Of a DNA stretch of 64,000 bases, positions 55,317 through 64,000 are shown one piece after another. The translations under genes were made by a program, and so were the position numbers. The notes beneath the pieces are model-generated. The model saw only the letters and a list, made by a program, of their open reading frames with translations. It was not told where the DNA came from and searched no databases. How positions within the stretch are numbered: the first letter of the stretch is position 1; every line of letters begins with the position of its first letter. Where the stretch lies: contig CAMZMU010000089.1 of the NCBI GenBank assembly GCA_947311845.1, positions 23,774,435 to 23,838,434 of the forward strand. Reading direction: 5' to 3'. This DNA comes from Poa pratensis. Its lineage: Eukaryota > Streptophyta > Magnoliopsida > Poales > Poaceae.

Positions 55317-55497
55317 GTCGACCAGATGCCTTGTCTGCGCGCTAGCCTTGAACGGAGCCGTCGCTGCTCACTCTCTGAATCACCCTAACGCCGATCTCGG
55401 ATTTACAGCGAATTCTCTCCGGGGAGCGAATTCACAACCGATCGGTCGATGTTACAGGGTCGATCTCGAGTTGCGGAGCGCGGATCGGACCGGCAAA

Positions 55498-55509
55498 GCT
55501 CTGATACCA
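55498..55509 (-). other. Primer binding site, initiator methionine tRNA
   Basis: Minus strand reads TGGTATCAGAGC four bases after the LTR end. This is the standard plant site for initiator tRNA-Met. Confidence 0.9.
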
Positions 55510-55513
55510 AGTT

Positions 55514-55817
55514 TGTAATGTCCTTGCCGTGGATTGCTCCGACGGATTTGGGACGGTGGGTTGCGTGGAGAGGAAGTAGATGGAGAGGGCAAGAGATCAG
55601 GAACGGGACGATGCCCTTAGTTCATTCATTAGTTCGATGCGGTTACAGATACCAATCCCCGAGCTTATAACTGCGCTCCCTTCTCATCTCTCACATACGC
55701 ACACGACACGGCCCACTGCCCACACCACTTACAGCCCAAACACCACTAGCCACTCTGCTTCTTCTCCGCTGCTGTCACGCTAGTCGAGCCTTGCGTAGTG
55801 CTTTGCTTGCCGTGACA
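55514..55817 (-). repeat. 5' LTR of the Reina-like element (304 bp)
   Basis: On the minus strand it runs TGTCACGGCAAGC ... GGACATTACA, with TATAAG (plus 55664-55669) as a likely TATA box. Confidence 0.88.
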
Positions 55818-55822
55818 CATAC

Positions 55823-56054
55823 CAGGCCACCACTAGGAGAAATAAAACAACCCGTCTACCTAACTAAATCATCTAACAGTACATTGAACCCAAACAGGGC
55901 CTAATGTTTAGCTTAGGTCTCCCCCCACCACGGATGCTACAACTGAAGTACATGTGCAAAGATCGATGGAACCACGTACGAGATGATGAACAAACTTGGT
56001 GCTGATCTGGCACTGGCAATGCCAACAACCACCTGATCAGACAGGCAAATTCTT
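55823..56054 (-). other. 3' untranslated region of the KCS gene
   Basis: Sequence between the KCS stop codon and the Reina-like element's target duplication. No canonical AATAAA was seen; a TTTTATTTC stretch is present on the minus strand near 55840. The transcript may end here or run into the transposon. Confidence 0.45.
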
Positions 56055-57596
56055 TCATGCGTTTCCAACCTTCGAGATCTTGGGGACCTCCACGGGGAAG
56101 TCGTCGATCTCGTCCATCCACGGGTTCTTCTCCGTCTCCGGGTTCACCGTGCGCAGCGCCTTCCATACGGCGCTGTTGCACTTGAACCCGGAGCCGAAGG
56201 CGATCTGCCAGATCCTGTCACGCCGGCTGATCCTGCCCTTGGCCTCGCTGTAGGCCAGCTCGTACCAGAGCGAGCTGCTGGACGTGTTGCCGAACCGGTA
56301 CAGCGTCATCCTCGACGGCTCCATGTGCCACTCCGTCAGGTCCAGGTTCTTCTCCAGCTCGTCCAGCACGGCGCGGCCTCCGGCGTGGATGCAGAAGTGC
56401 TCGAATGCCAGCTTGAAGTCCGGGATGTAGGGCTTGATCTTCACCTTGAACGCCTTCTTGGCCACCAGGGTGGCCATGAACAGCAGCTGCTCCGAGAACG
56501 GGAGCACCAGCGGGCCCAGCGTCGTGATGTTGGTCTTGAGCGCGTCCCCGGCCACCGCCATGAGGTCCTTGGAGAGCGACACGCCCACCTTGCCGGCCCC
56601 GTCCTCCTCCTGCGTCACGCAGCCGAAGCACTTGTCGTCGGCGCCCTTGTGCGTGCGCACAGTGTGCACCAGCTCGTACTTGGACCGCCGCCGGTCGGAA
56701 CGCCTGTTCGACAGCAGGATCGCGGCGCCGCCCATCCGGAACAGGCAGTTGGACACGAGCATCGAGCGGTCGTTCCCGAAGTACCAGTTGAGGGTGATGT
56801 TCTCCATGCTGATGACCAGCGCGTACGAGTTCGGGTGCACCTGCAGCAGATCCTTGGCGAGGTCGATGGACAGCAGCCCGGCGCTGCAGCCCATCCCTCC
56901 GAGATTGTAGCTGACAATGTTGCCTCTCAGCTTGTAGTGGCTCACGACCATGGCCGACAGCGACGGCGTGGGATTGAATAGGCTGCAGTTGACGACGAGG
57001 ACGCCGATGTCCTTGGGTCTGACCCCCGTCTTGTCGAGCAGCTGGTCGATGGCGCCGAACATGACGTTGCTGGCCTCCTTGCGCGCCTCGTCCATGCACG
57101 GGTTGGGGGGCACCCGGATCACGGCGGGCGGCAGGTAGGTGTCCTCGCCGAGCCCGGACCGCTCGATGATCTTGCGCTGGAAGTCGAGGTTGGCGTCGGT
57201 GAAGGAGCCGGTGGCCTCGGAGCAGCGCATGAAAGTCTGGCGCGTGCACCGGCGCTCCGGCTCCGGCTTGTAGCAGGCGAAGTCGACGAGATAGACGGGG
57301 CGGGGGCGGGTGAGGAAGTAGAAGGTGGAGAGGAAGACGAGGAGCGTGGAGCAGGTGAGCACGGAGATTAGGTTGTACCGGAGCTGCTCCCACAGGTCGA
57401 CGAGGTCGCCGGGGGACACGGTGGAGATATGCACGGCGACGAGGGCCATGAGCGGCGACAGCAGCAGGTACATGCCGTGGGAGATGAGGTGGTGGTACCC
57501 CAGCTTCACGTACTTGAGCCGCACCGACTGGAGGAAGTCCGGTAGCAGCCGCGGCTGCGCGGGCGGGGAGGCGGCATTGGGCGCCGAGGTCTCCAT
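56055..57596 (-). CDS. KCS: 3-ketoacyl-CoA synthase (KCS), very-long-chain fatty acid elongation
   Basis: 513 aa, a single coding exon. It catalyses condensation of malonyl-CoA with a long-chain acyl-CoA, the first and chain-length-determining step of the ER elongase that supplies waxes, suberin and sphingolipids. Two N-terminal membrane segments lie at about 41-60 and 78-97. The condensing-enzyme fold follows with the catalytic triad Cys237 (GGMGCSAGL), His404 (CIHAGGRAV) and Asn437 (RFGNTSSSS). The length is normal for plant KCS and no break is seen. The N-terminus ([20 protein letters not shown]) resembles the KCS4/9/11 group by recollection; exact orthology is not settled. The gene is convergent with STRAP, with the Reina-like element between them. 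High GC at third positions is usual for grass intronless coding exons. Confidence 0.93.
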   Translation of the reverse strand: METSAPNAASPPAQPRLLPDFLQSVRLKYVKLGYHHLISHGMYLLLSPLMALVAVHISTVSPGDLVDLWEQLRYNLISVLTCSTLLVFLSTFYFLTRPRPVYLVDFACYKPEPERRCTRQTFMRCSEATGSFTDANLDFQRKIIERSGLGEDTYLPPAVIRVPPNPCMDEARKEASNVMFGAIDQLLDKTGVRPKDIGVLVVNCSLFNPTPSLSAMVVSHYKLRGNIVSYNLGGMGCSAGLLSIDLAKDLLQVHPNSYALVISMENITLNWYFGNDRSMLVSNCLFRMGGAAILLSNRRSDRRRSKYELVHTVRTHKGADDKCFGCVTQEEDGAGKVGVSLSKDLMAVAGDALKTNITTLGPLVLPFSEQLLFMATLVAKKAFKVKIKPYIPDFKLAFEHFCIHAGGRAVLDELEKNLDLTEWHMEPSRMTLYRFGNTSSSSLWYELAYSEAKGRISRRDRIWQIAFGSGFKCNSAVWKALRTVNPETEKNPWMDEIDDFPVEVPKISKVGNA

Positions 57597-57600
57597 TCTG

Positions 57601-58105
57601 CTGACAGAAAAAGAACACAGTTAATTACAAAGATCCCAAGACAAAAGCATGGAATCCTAGTACTCAGCCGAGACGCAGATCGCAGGAGAAAAACAACAAA
57701 TCTATCGCGTTCTGTTTGGGTAGCGATCCCACAGCACAAACCTGAATGGATCGCACATGCAACGAGCACAGAAAGTGCTTAAAAAAAGAGCCATTCGATT
57801 CGAATTGCAAAAGAAAAACATTTTCCCTCCGAGATCGAGCCACAAGACTGAAACGAGCTTTGTCCCTCCCGACGGAATGCAACAACCACCAACAGGTCAG
57901 AACACGCCAAGGGAAACAGTTCAGCTGCCACCGAGAGATCATAAATCGCCACAGGATTCTCGAAAATAGAAAGCACTCGCGCCGGACACCAACTACTACT
58001 CCGGCGGTCCGGCACCGGCGACTGCCGAGAGCTGGAGCAATGCGTAGTAACGTGGAGGTAATGCGCGCGCGACGCACGGAGAAAGGAGTAGGTTTTCAGA
58101 CGTAC
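57601..58105 (-). other. Predicted 5'UTR intron of the KCS gene
   Basis: The donor on the minus strand is GTCTCG|GTACGTCTG (exon ends at 58106). The acceptor is TTTTCTGTCAG, only 4 bases before the ATG; an alternative AG lies 3 bases further on. About 505 bp. The upstream leader continues to about 58250. Confidence 0.6.
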
Positions 58106-58283
58106 CGAGACGGGAGAAGCGGCCTCGGCAGCCGAATCTGCCAATCAGATGTGGCGGGGAGGAGGAGGAGGAGCAGGGAAGAAGACCGGAGCCGCGCCTC
58201 CCGGCCGCCTTCTCTCTCGCTCTCTTGTCTATCCGTGCCACCAATACAGCCGCGAGCACCGCGTGGGGGCAGCCAGCTGGGTC

Positions 58284-58290
58284 TTTAATA
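58284..58290 (-). promoter_or_regulatory. TATA-like box of the KCS gene
   Basis: Minus strand TATTAAA in the context CCACCTATTAAAGACCCAGC, about 180 bp upstream of the predicted 5'UTR donor. Confidence 0.45.
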
Positions 58291-58394
58291 GGTGGCACGG
58301 GAAACCAACATGTGGAAGAGACAAGCAGGAGTACTAGCAAGTATATCTTTGCTTACTTGGAGGAGAGAGAAGAAGAGAGAAAATAAGCGGGCTT

Positions 58395-58563
58395 TTAGTT
58401 AGTAGCCAGCTGCAGCGCATGCTCTTAGACATATTGTGAGAGTGTAAGGTGGGCCATATAATTATAAAGTAGTACATGTACTATACATGTTGGCTATAAG
58501 CTAACTGTAGATGACATGACAATGCCTTATAGCCAACAGCCGGCTCTATTATTAACCATGCTC
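58395..58563. mobile_element. Putative MITE in the KCS upstream region
   Basis: Left TTTTAGTTAGTAGCCAGCTGC and, reversed, right GGTTAATAATAGAGCCGGCTG are similar in inverted orientation; the inside is AT-rich with TTGGCTATAAG words. No target duplication defined. Confidence 0.4.
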
Positions 58564-59813
58564 TACTCCGAGTCTATAGCTCCAACCTCCGAGTGCCTCT
58601 GACTCGCTTCTCTTGAAGTTTTAGCTACTCACTCTCACGGTTTCGACCATGAATCCCCGACACGATAACGTTTGACCATTCATTGTTAGGGTCTCTTTTG
58701 AGTTCGTTTTGCGCAACTCCAAAGATACACACTAAAAAAGTGCAAATTTGAATGTCCAAGTCATAGAAGAGGTCGACGTCCGATACAATGCGTTTCCGAA
58801 GACTAGCCGACACACACTACAAACACGACGCAAAGAGGTCCTCAACCAAATTGAACAACAAAGTCGCTTCTCAACCAATGTTGGACACCTCCAAAGATCA
58901 ACATCTTCGACTAAACTTTCCTCGCCGACGCACCATCCACCCTTGAGTCATCCACTCTTGAGTGACCGAAGGAGTTGGTAAGTGGGTAGAGACTCAGATT
59001 GTCCGAGAAAAGCATCGTCTTGGACACACCAACAACGTCGTACATTGTGCACCTCAAGATAAACATGGGGCAACGACAAACACCAGAGAGATACCACACC
59101 GAACCAACGTGCTCCTCCAAGTCGAGTCTCCAAAAGCGATGCTCTCAACGGAAGGATGACATCAAAGACGCCGCCATCGCCAATCCGAACTCAAATCATG
59201 TCTTTCACCTGGAGACAGCGGCAACCCGAGTGGGTGAGGGAGATGCCGACACTCCTCGGCGACACCTCCATGAAGGGGAACGGCGCCCGCAAGCGTTGTC
59301 GTCACCGGGACTGAAAGGAGCAAGATTTTCATCCGGAGTGTCGCACACCTGAGATCCCCACTCATAGGGCCTTAGAGCAGCACCTTGCCCACGCAGGCAT
59401 CTCCTACCGCTGTCGCAGCACCTCCACATCGGCTCCGTAGCGTCAACCACTCGCCACACTACAAAGGAAAAGGTTGCTGGAGTTTTCTCCCGAAGATTTT
59501 GATTGTTTGATTGTCATTTGTGTCCCTCCTGGCCTCCTCCACTGCGGGGTACGTGCAAGGCATCGGTTTGATCTATTTTCCTTTCATATACGCCTATGCC
59601 TGCCTATTTCAGTCTGCAAGCTCCATCTCCAGCTATACCACGGTTTAACTGCCTTGCCTAGACCCCAGAGACAAACACCTTGAATTGGTGAATCATGATG
59701 ATGGCCTACATTCGTACTGCAATAAATTTGTGCGAACGCATCCACACAGTTGTGTATGTCTCGCTACAGTACTAAGACGTACCACAAAGTGGCCGCGTTG
59801 GCGTCGATGGAAC
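58564..59813. other. Intergenic, probably degraded transposon sequence
   Basis: No gene recognised. 58990-59460 is rich in short GACGCC/CACCTCC words and has the texture of non-coding parts of Triticeae DNA transposons, but no ends or domain could be defined. Confidence 0.35.
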
Positions 59814-59816
59814 TAA

Positions 59817-61423
59817 GGCACCTTCAACTGAGGCCCGCAAAAAGACACCAAAATGTGTCCGATTCGGTCCGTTTGGGACGGACCGTGGACAGATTTTGGA
59901 CCGTTGTCCGTTTGGGGTGGGGTGCCCCCAACGGCACAGCGCAAAACGAATAAACAGAAAAAAATACTGAAAATAAAAATGATATTACATAGATAAGGTT
60001 CGATGGCCCAGCGGGCCAGTGACACAAAATTTTAAAAAAGGAGCCCTATGCTATTGGCTCCGTCCGTGGGGAATGGGCGGCGCCGGTGCCGTCGGAGAGG
60101 AAAATGGGCAGCGCGGGCTGAGCCTCTTGGCGTCACGGGCTCACGGCGGCCTCCTAGTCATCCTCGTCGTCGGAGAGGAGGATGTAGGGAGGCGGCGCGT
60201 ACAACCACGCCGGTGGCGTCACCGGAGAAGGCGTGCCCGGCGCCTCAGGATCTTGCGGCCACGCCGGGGGCGGCGCGTAGGCCTGGCCCTCCCCGTCCTC
60301 TGGCCACGGTGACCACGACACCTGCCACCGTGCACGGTCGGCGGCCGCGGACTCCTCCTGCTGGCGGGCACGATTCGCCGCCTCCTCCGCCGACGCGCGG
60401 AGCGCGGGCGCAATGTCAGGCCATTGCGCCAGCTCCTCCAGGTTGGAGGTGTCGATGGCCGCCTGGAGCTCGGCGTCCTCGTCGACGGGCGGCGTGGGCT
60501 GAGCGCCTTGGCACGCCGCCCAGTTGGGTGGCGCGGCTTCCTCCTCCATCTTCACGGGGCCGAGGTCGTCCTCCATGGCGCCGTCCTCCCAGTCGAGGTC
60601 GGAGTCCTCGTCTGGCTCGAGGCTGACGAGGGCGGGGTCCTCATCCTCCAGCGGCCCCTGGTAGCCGTCTGGCGCCACCGTCGCGAAGGCCGACCGCCGC
60701 CGCGCGTCGTACTCCAGCTCGAACCACCGGTCCCAGAGGCTGGAGTTGAGGGCGCAGGCGGGGTCGTGGACCAGGTCCTCCGGCAGGAGCGACCGCCGGC
60801 GCATGATCTCCTCCGTGCGCACCCTGCCGGAGCGAGGAATGGGCGGCACCAGGATGCGGCGGCGGTTGAGGTGCCACCCGCCCGGGAGGTGCACGTCGTT
60901 CCACGACAGCGGCGCCGCCACCTCCCAGTAGATCTGGGCCACATTGGTGGAGACGCGGGCTCGCAGGGCCAGCCGGCGGGCGTTGCGTCTACGCGACGCC
61001 TCGGCGCGGGCGGCCGCGCGGGCGGCGGGAGCTGGACGCCTCGTGGTTGTTCCGGTCGCCCTTCCATCATGCGGGCTTCTTCATCGTGGCCGGCGACGAG
61101 CTCTAGGGTTTGGATCTAGGGTTTGGAGCGGGAGTGGACTGGCGCAGTTGCGTGCGGACTGGATGGGGACAAAACTGGCCAGCGGTCCCCTTTTAAGAAG
61201 GACCCAGCGAGGTAGCCGAAGCGGCCACTCTCGCTGCCAGGTGGGCCAGGGCCGGACAAGGGAGGACACGCGCTGTGTCCGCGCCTCCCCCAAACCGCGA
61301 CCTAACTTGGGCCGAGTTTGGTCTGAAACAAGTGTCCGTGCGGACACTTGTCTGTTTGCGGCGGCCCGTTGGCCCTTTTCCGTTCGGACAAAAAGGGACA
61401 GCGTCCGTCCGTTCCAGGTGCCC
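59817..61423 (-). mobile_element. PIF/Harbinger-like element (1607 bp)
   Basis: Left end GGCACCTTCAACTG; right end, reversed, GGGCACCTGGAACGG. TAA flanks both sides (59814-59816 and 61424-61426). Subterminal parts repeat GTCCG/CGGAC words on both sides. It carries one ORF but no DDE transposase, so it is non-autonomous. The superfamily is inferred from the TAA duplication. Confidence 0.6.
60154..60942 (-). CDS. Transposon-associated acidic protein of unknown function
   Basis: 262 aa from the first listed start, a GTG; the same frame stays open upstream to about 61070 with a basic Ala/Arg stretch (RRRNARRLALRARVSTNVAQ), so the true start is upstream and may be hidden by an indel. A conserved-looking N-terminal block (PLSWNDVHLPGGWHLNRRRI, then VPPIPRSGRVRTEEIMRRR) is followed by an acidic middle (EDEDPALVSLEPDEDSDLDW), an Ala/Glu helical part, and a Pro-rich end closing with ILLSDDEDD. 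Similar proteins of unknown function are common in wheat gene sets by recollection and appear to travel with transposons. Confidence 0.5.
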   Translation of the reverse strand: MAQIYWEVAAPLSWNDVHLPGGWHLNRRRILVPPIPRSGRVRTEEIMRRRSLLPEDLVHDPACALNSSLWDRWFELEYDARRRSAFATVAPDGYQGPLEDEDPALVSLEPDEDSDLDWEDGAMEDDLGPVKMEEEAAPPNWAACQGAQPTPPVDEDAELQAAIDTSNLEELAQWPDIAPALRASAEEAANRARQQEESAAADRARWQVSWSPWPEDGEGQAYAPPPAWPQDPEAPGTPSPVTPPAWLYAPPPYILLSDDEDD

Positions 61424-61426
61424 TAA

Positions 61427-62930
61427 GTACTGTTCCTCGCTGTCCACCTTCAGCTCAGACGACGTAACGAGATTGAACAACAACTTCTGTCTTTGTCATA
61501 AACTCATGATATGGATATGGTCAGTCACAGGATTAACTTGCAGGCCATCATCGACAATGGAACGGCTTCTCATAGGTGGGGTATATGAAGTCGCAAGTTA
61601 AACATGTAAGTTTATGCTGGTGGTAAATCACCATTGATTTTAGTTTACTCGTGTTAGCTGGATTACGAGGAAATGTGCGTGTTTGCACATGTGTTACCGA
61701 AGGAATTGATACTGCTTTCCACGTGATGGTTCTCATGCTAGCACTTTGGATTCTTGATTAGATCATGTACACTTGTCAGGCTATCTGAGTAACCCTATCC
61801 AATTAAGAGCTGCCATTTCACATTTCCTTAAATCGGAAATCTAGTACTCCCAACCAAGCCAATGATCAAAATTATCATATATGCCCACGAGACATAATCG
61901 TCTGCTTCGAATCAAATTCCTGTGTTACGAACTTTATAGTTGATTTTGCTACATTTTTTGTTTACATAATTAATAAACCGACGTGCCACATGGAAAAAAC
62001 AATGGCATGTTCCTCTAAGAAAGGAAAATGAAAACTTTATTTCGCTAATTGGCAAACATAAATATGAAGGGATTTTTTTGAGTTGTAAAATTAAACATCA
62101 TGAATACGAAAAACACATGAAATTTTACAAGAATGCAAGTTCCCTGGAAAAAATAGAGACAAAAATGCAAGTGCAAACAGATGGTTGATATTCACTCGAT
62201 TGGCCATCCCCATAGTCGCCCGATCTAACTTAAGTTTAAGATCCTGAGCGATTCCATCCTTACAGCAAAAAACTCTTCGTACAACAATTTTTATATGTTT
62301 GCAACATCATCGCATAATTTTTCTCGTTGTATATCAAAAGAATGCAAGAAAATTCACATAATTTCAAACACACGTGTGCAACACATTTTTGTATGCATTT
62401 ATAAACACAAAGTAATAAGAAAGATGTAAGATTAAAATGTTATGTACACTTCATTCCATAGTTTTTGTGATCCATAAGAGCAACAAAGAGCTTTTATGTA
62501 ATTATCATCGTTTTCTTTATGCAACTATCTAATGATAATAATGAATATACAGCAGAGAGTTGTTGTTTTCCTCCCAAAAAAGTGTTTGACATGACATATG
62601 AAAAAGAAAAGAAAAAAACTCGAGCTAGAAGTTTTGGTGGTGGAAATGTTCCTACAAACTGAGTTCAAAGGAATCTACAAAAAATTCTAAGGATTACACG
62701 AATTAAATTCTAGAATTTAAACCCTTAAAAATCTTTTAAATTTTGTTTGAATGAAATAAGCCTGGATGAGAGACAAAGAGGCCATACGAAAGTAATATGT
62801 GCAATTAGGCAGGAGTACTATGTGGCCTTTCATACTTTTAAAATACTACACATATTTTTTGGCGAAGAACAAACTACGGAGTACTAGTCAATTTGACACA
62901 AAAATTATACACGGAACCAGCTTGTTTCAG
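61427..62930. other. AT-rich intergenic region
   Basis: No gene, RNA gene or clear TE end recognised. Long A/T-rich stretches and only short ORFs. Confidence 0.5.
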
Positions 62931-62934
62931 TCAT

Positions 62935-64000
62935 CTTTTTTTTTTGAATGTTAGCAGTTGGATCAGCTAAATTCAATTATTAGAAGGAGAAAAAGTTTTA
63001 CACTTCAGGTGAAAAAGCATGGTGAGAGGCCATGTCACCCGGTAAAATAAAAACACACAGCATGAATTCAGCCTGGATCGAAAGGGATGGAGGCTCCTGC
63101 TAGGTTCCAAAGCGCCGCTTCGTCTCGGATTCTGTTGACTAAGCTCTCTACAGGAAACTCTTCTTGTTGAAAAATTCTTCTGTTCCTCTCTAGTTAGATT
63201 TCCCAAGCAGCCAGCGTAATTAAGGACTGAGCCCCCTTCCGCTGCTGTTCTGGTACCCGCATGCGACAGTCTTGGAGCCATGATTGTATAGTGCTGTCTT
63301 GTTGCCAAGAATCAGGGTTTAGGGATTGGATTGAGAACCGTGTAGCGATGATTGCCCAAACTCGTCTGGTCCATGGACATTCAGTTAGCAGATGCGACGG
63401 AGTCTTGAGGCTGCGCATACACAAGGGACAGAAGTAGTTATTCACCCAGCCACGACGCTGTAGTGCATCTGCCGTGAGGATGCGATCGAGCGCAGCAGTC
63501 CACATAAAAAACTTGCACTTCCCAGGGGCCCAACACCTCCAGATCGTTTCCTTTAAGTCCGATTGGGTACTGCCAACGAATTGGGCGAGGTAGGCCGATC
63601 TCGCAGAGTACTCGCCTGAAGCTTCGAGTGTCCAGCGGATGGAGTCCGTGATGTCCGCGTTTAACTGGACTTCATCAAGCAGGCTTGCAAGTATTTGCAG
63701 CTCCGTCAGCATTGCCACGGAGAGCCCATTGCGCAGATCAATTAGCCAGCGGTGATTATTGAGTGCTTCCCGCACGGTTCTGTTTTTCCTAGTTGTGATT
63801 GCAAAGAGCGAGGGTGCCACCTCTCGCGGTGCCAAACCCTGGAGCCAATGATCATGCCAGAATTTTGCAATCGAGCCATCTCCGATCGTGATTTCAGTTG
63901 CTGCAGCGAACAGCGCCCTATCGATCTTGTCGCATGGCAGCGCTGACCCGACCCACGGCCTGTTTGGCGTTTTCCAGGCAGCCCAGAGCCACCGCAGCCG
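62935..64000 (-). mobile_element. 3' part of a LINE (L1-type non-LTR retrotransposon)
   Basis: A T run at 62937-62947 is the poly(A) tail of a minus-strand LINE, which continues beyond the right window edge. About 120 bp of 3'UTR precedes the tail. The ORF2 C-terminal part lies upstream. Confidence 0.75.
63068..64000 (-). pseudogene. LINE ORF2 C-terminal part with reverse-transcriptase zinc-binding domain
   Basis: The frame is open from the window edge to 63197. It includes the plant zf-RVT pattern: YSARSAYLAQF, WAPGKCKFFMW, ILTADALQRRGW, CPLCMRSLKTPSHLLTEC. A TAA at 63194-63196 replaces the residue between AWEI and LERNRRIF (Trp in relatives), after which the frame stays open to a TGA at 63068-63070. 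The stop needs two substitutions from TGG, so it is likely a real inactivating change. The RT and endonuclease parts are outside the window. Confidence 0.75.

Larger units (their letters stand above)
50433..55817 (-). mobile_element. Reina-like chromodomain Ty3/Gypsy retrotransposon (5385 bp)
   Basis: Flanked by CATAC (50428-50432 and 55818-55822). LTRs are 50433-50727 and 55514-55817. The PBS is next to the right LTR; gag, protease, RT, RNase H, integrase and a chromodomain-like end follow on the minus strand. Short LTRs, 5.4 kb length and a C-terminal chromodomain fit the Reina clade. The LTRs differ at about six substituted positions in some 285 bp (roughly 2%). All five frame breaks in the polyprotein are single missing bases in homopolymers. 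Confidence 0.9.

Noticed and set aside
56218..57618. 466-aa ORF overlapping the KCS gene on the same strand, and several opposite-strand ORFs there
   Set aside because: They are shadows of the GC-rich KCS coding frame, with Arg/Pro/Ala-rich composition and no family.
60424..61119. Long plus-strand and alternative minus-strand ORFs over the Harbinger-like element
   Set aside because: Compositional shadows of the acidic ORF in GC-rich DNA; the 60154-60942 frame has the better amino-acid pattern.

Overview
This window looks like nuclear DNA of a grass, most likely a Triticeae cereal (wheat, Aegilops or barley type). It holds two ordinary plant genes, one spliced into seven exons, in a sea of nested LTR retrotransposons, solo LTRs, MITEs and a LINE. 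No bacterial or viral gene content and no CRISPR array was seen. The organism call is an inference from repeat style and gene sequence.

Layout. 1-31092: two Ty3/Gypsy elements of the Tat lineage. Element 1 (1-5404, 3' part only) ends exactly where a truncated copy of element 2's LTR begins, so it is most simply nested in element 2's 5' LTR. Element 2 (5405-31092) is shown as two almost identical tandem copies separated by 13 Ns (19464-19476); this is probably a false duplication. Both elements carry, besides gag-pol, a multi-exon gene on the opposite strand with its own TATA box. 31093-34104: an unclassified non-coding repeat (element A) interrupted by a relative (element B, 31673-32814) with a target-site duplication. 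34105-42200: repeat debris: an LTR fragment, a 36-bp tandem array, a clean solo LTR with TSD, a pair of duplicated segments, a MITE and a long-inverted-repeat element.

42324-49062: a plus-strand seven-exon WD40 gene, the plant STRAP homologue, with three MITEs in intron 1. 50433-55817: a 5.4-kb Reina-like chromodomain Gypsy element on the minus strand with 5-bp TSDs and about 2% LTR divergence. 55823-58290: a minus-strand 3-ketoacyl-CoA synthase (very-long-chain fatty acid elongation, ER membrane) with a 5'UTR intron. 58395-61423: a putative MITE, TE-like sequence, and a PIF/Harbinger-like element carrying an acidic ORF. 61427-62930: AT-rich, no gene seen. 62935-64000: the 3' end of a minus-strand LINE.

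Two themes matter most. First, almost every frame break examined in otherwise healthy genes (STRAP, the Reina polyprotein, element 1's antisense gene) is a missing single base in a short homopolymer, and the two copies of element 2 differ mainly by 1-3 nt indels. This points to an under-polished long-read assembly, so pseudogene calls here should be treated with caution. Second, the best candidate for an under-described system is the antisense gene of the Tat elements: in element 1 its five exons join with perfectly matching phases, and a homologous gene sits in the same place in a different family. Copies of a polypurine-tract-like motif are scattered around both.
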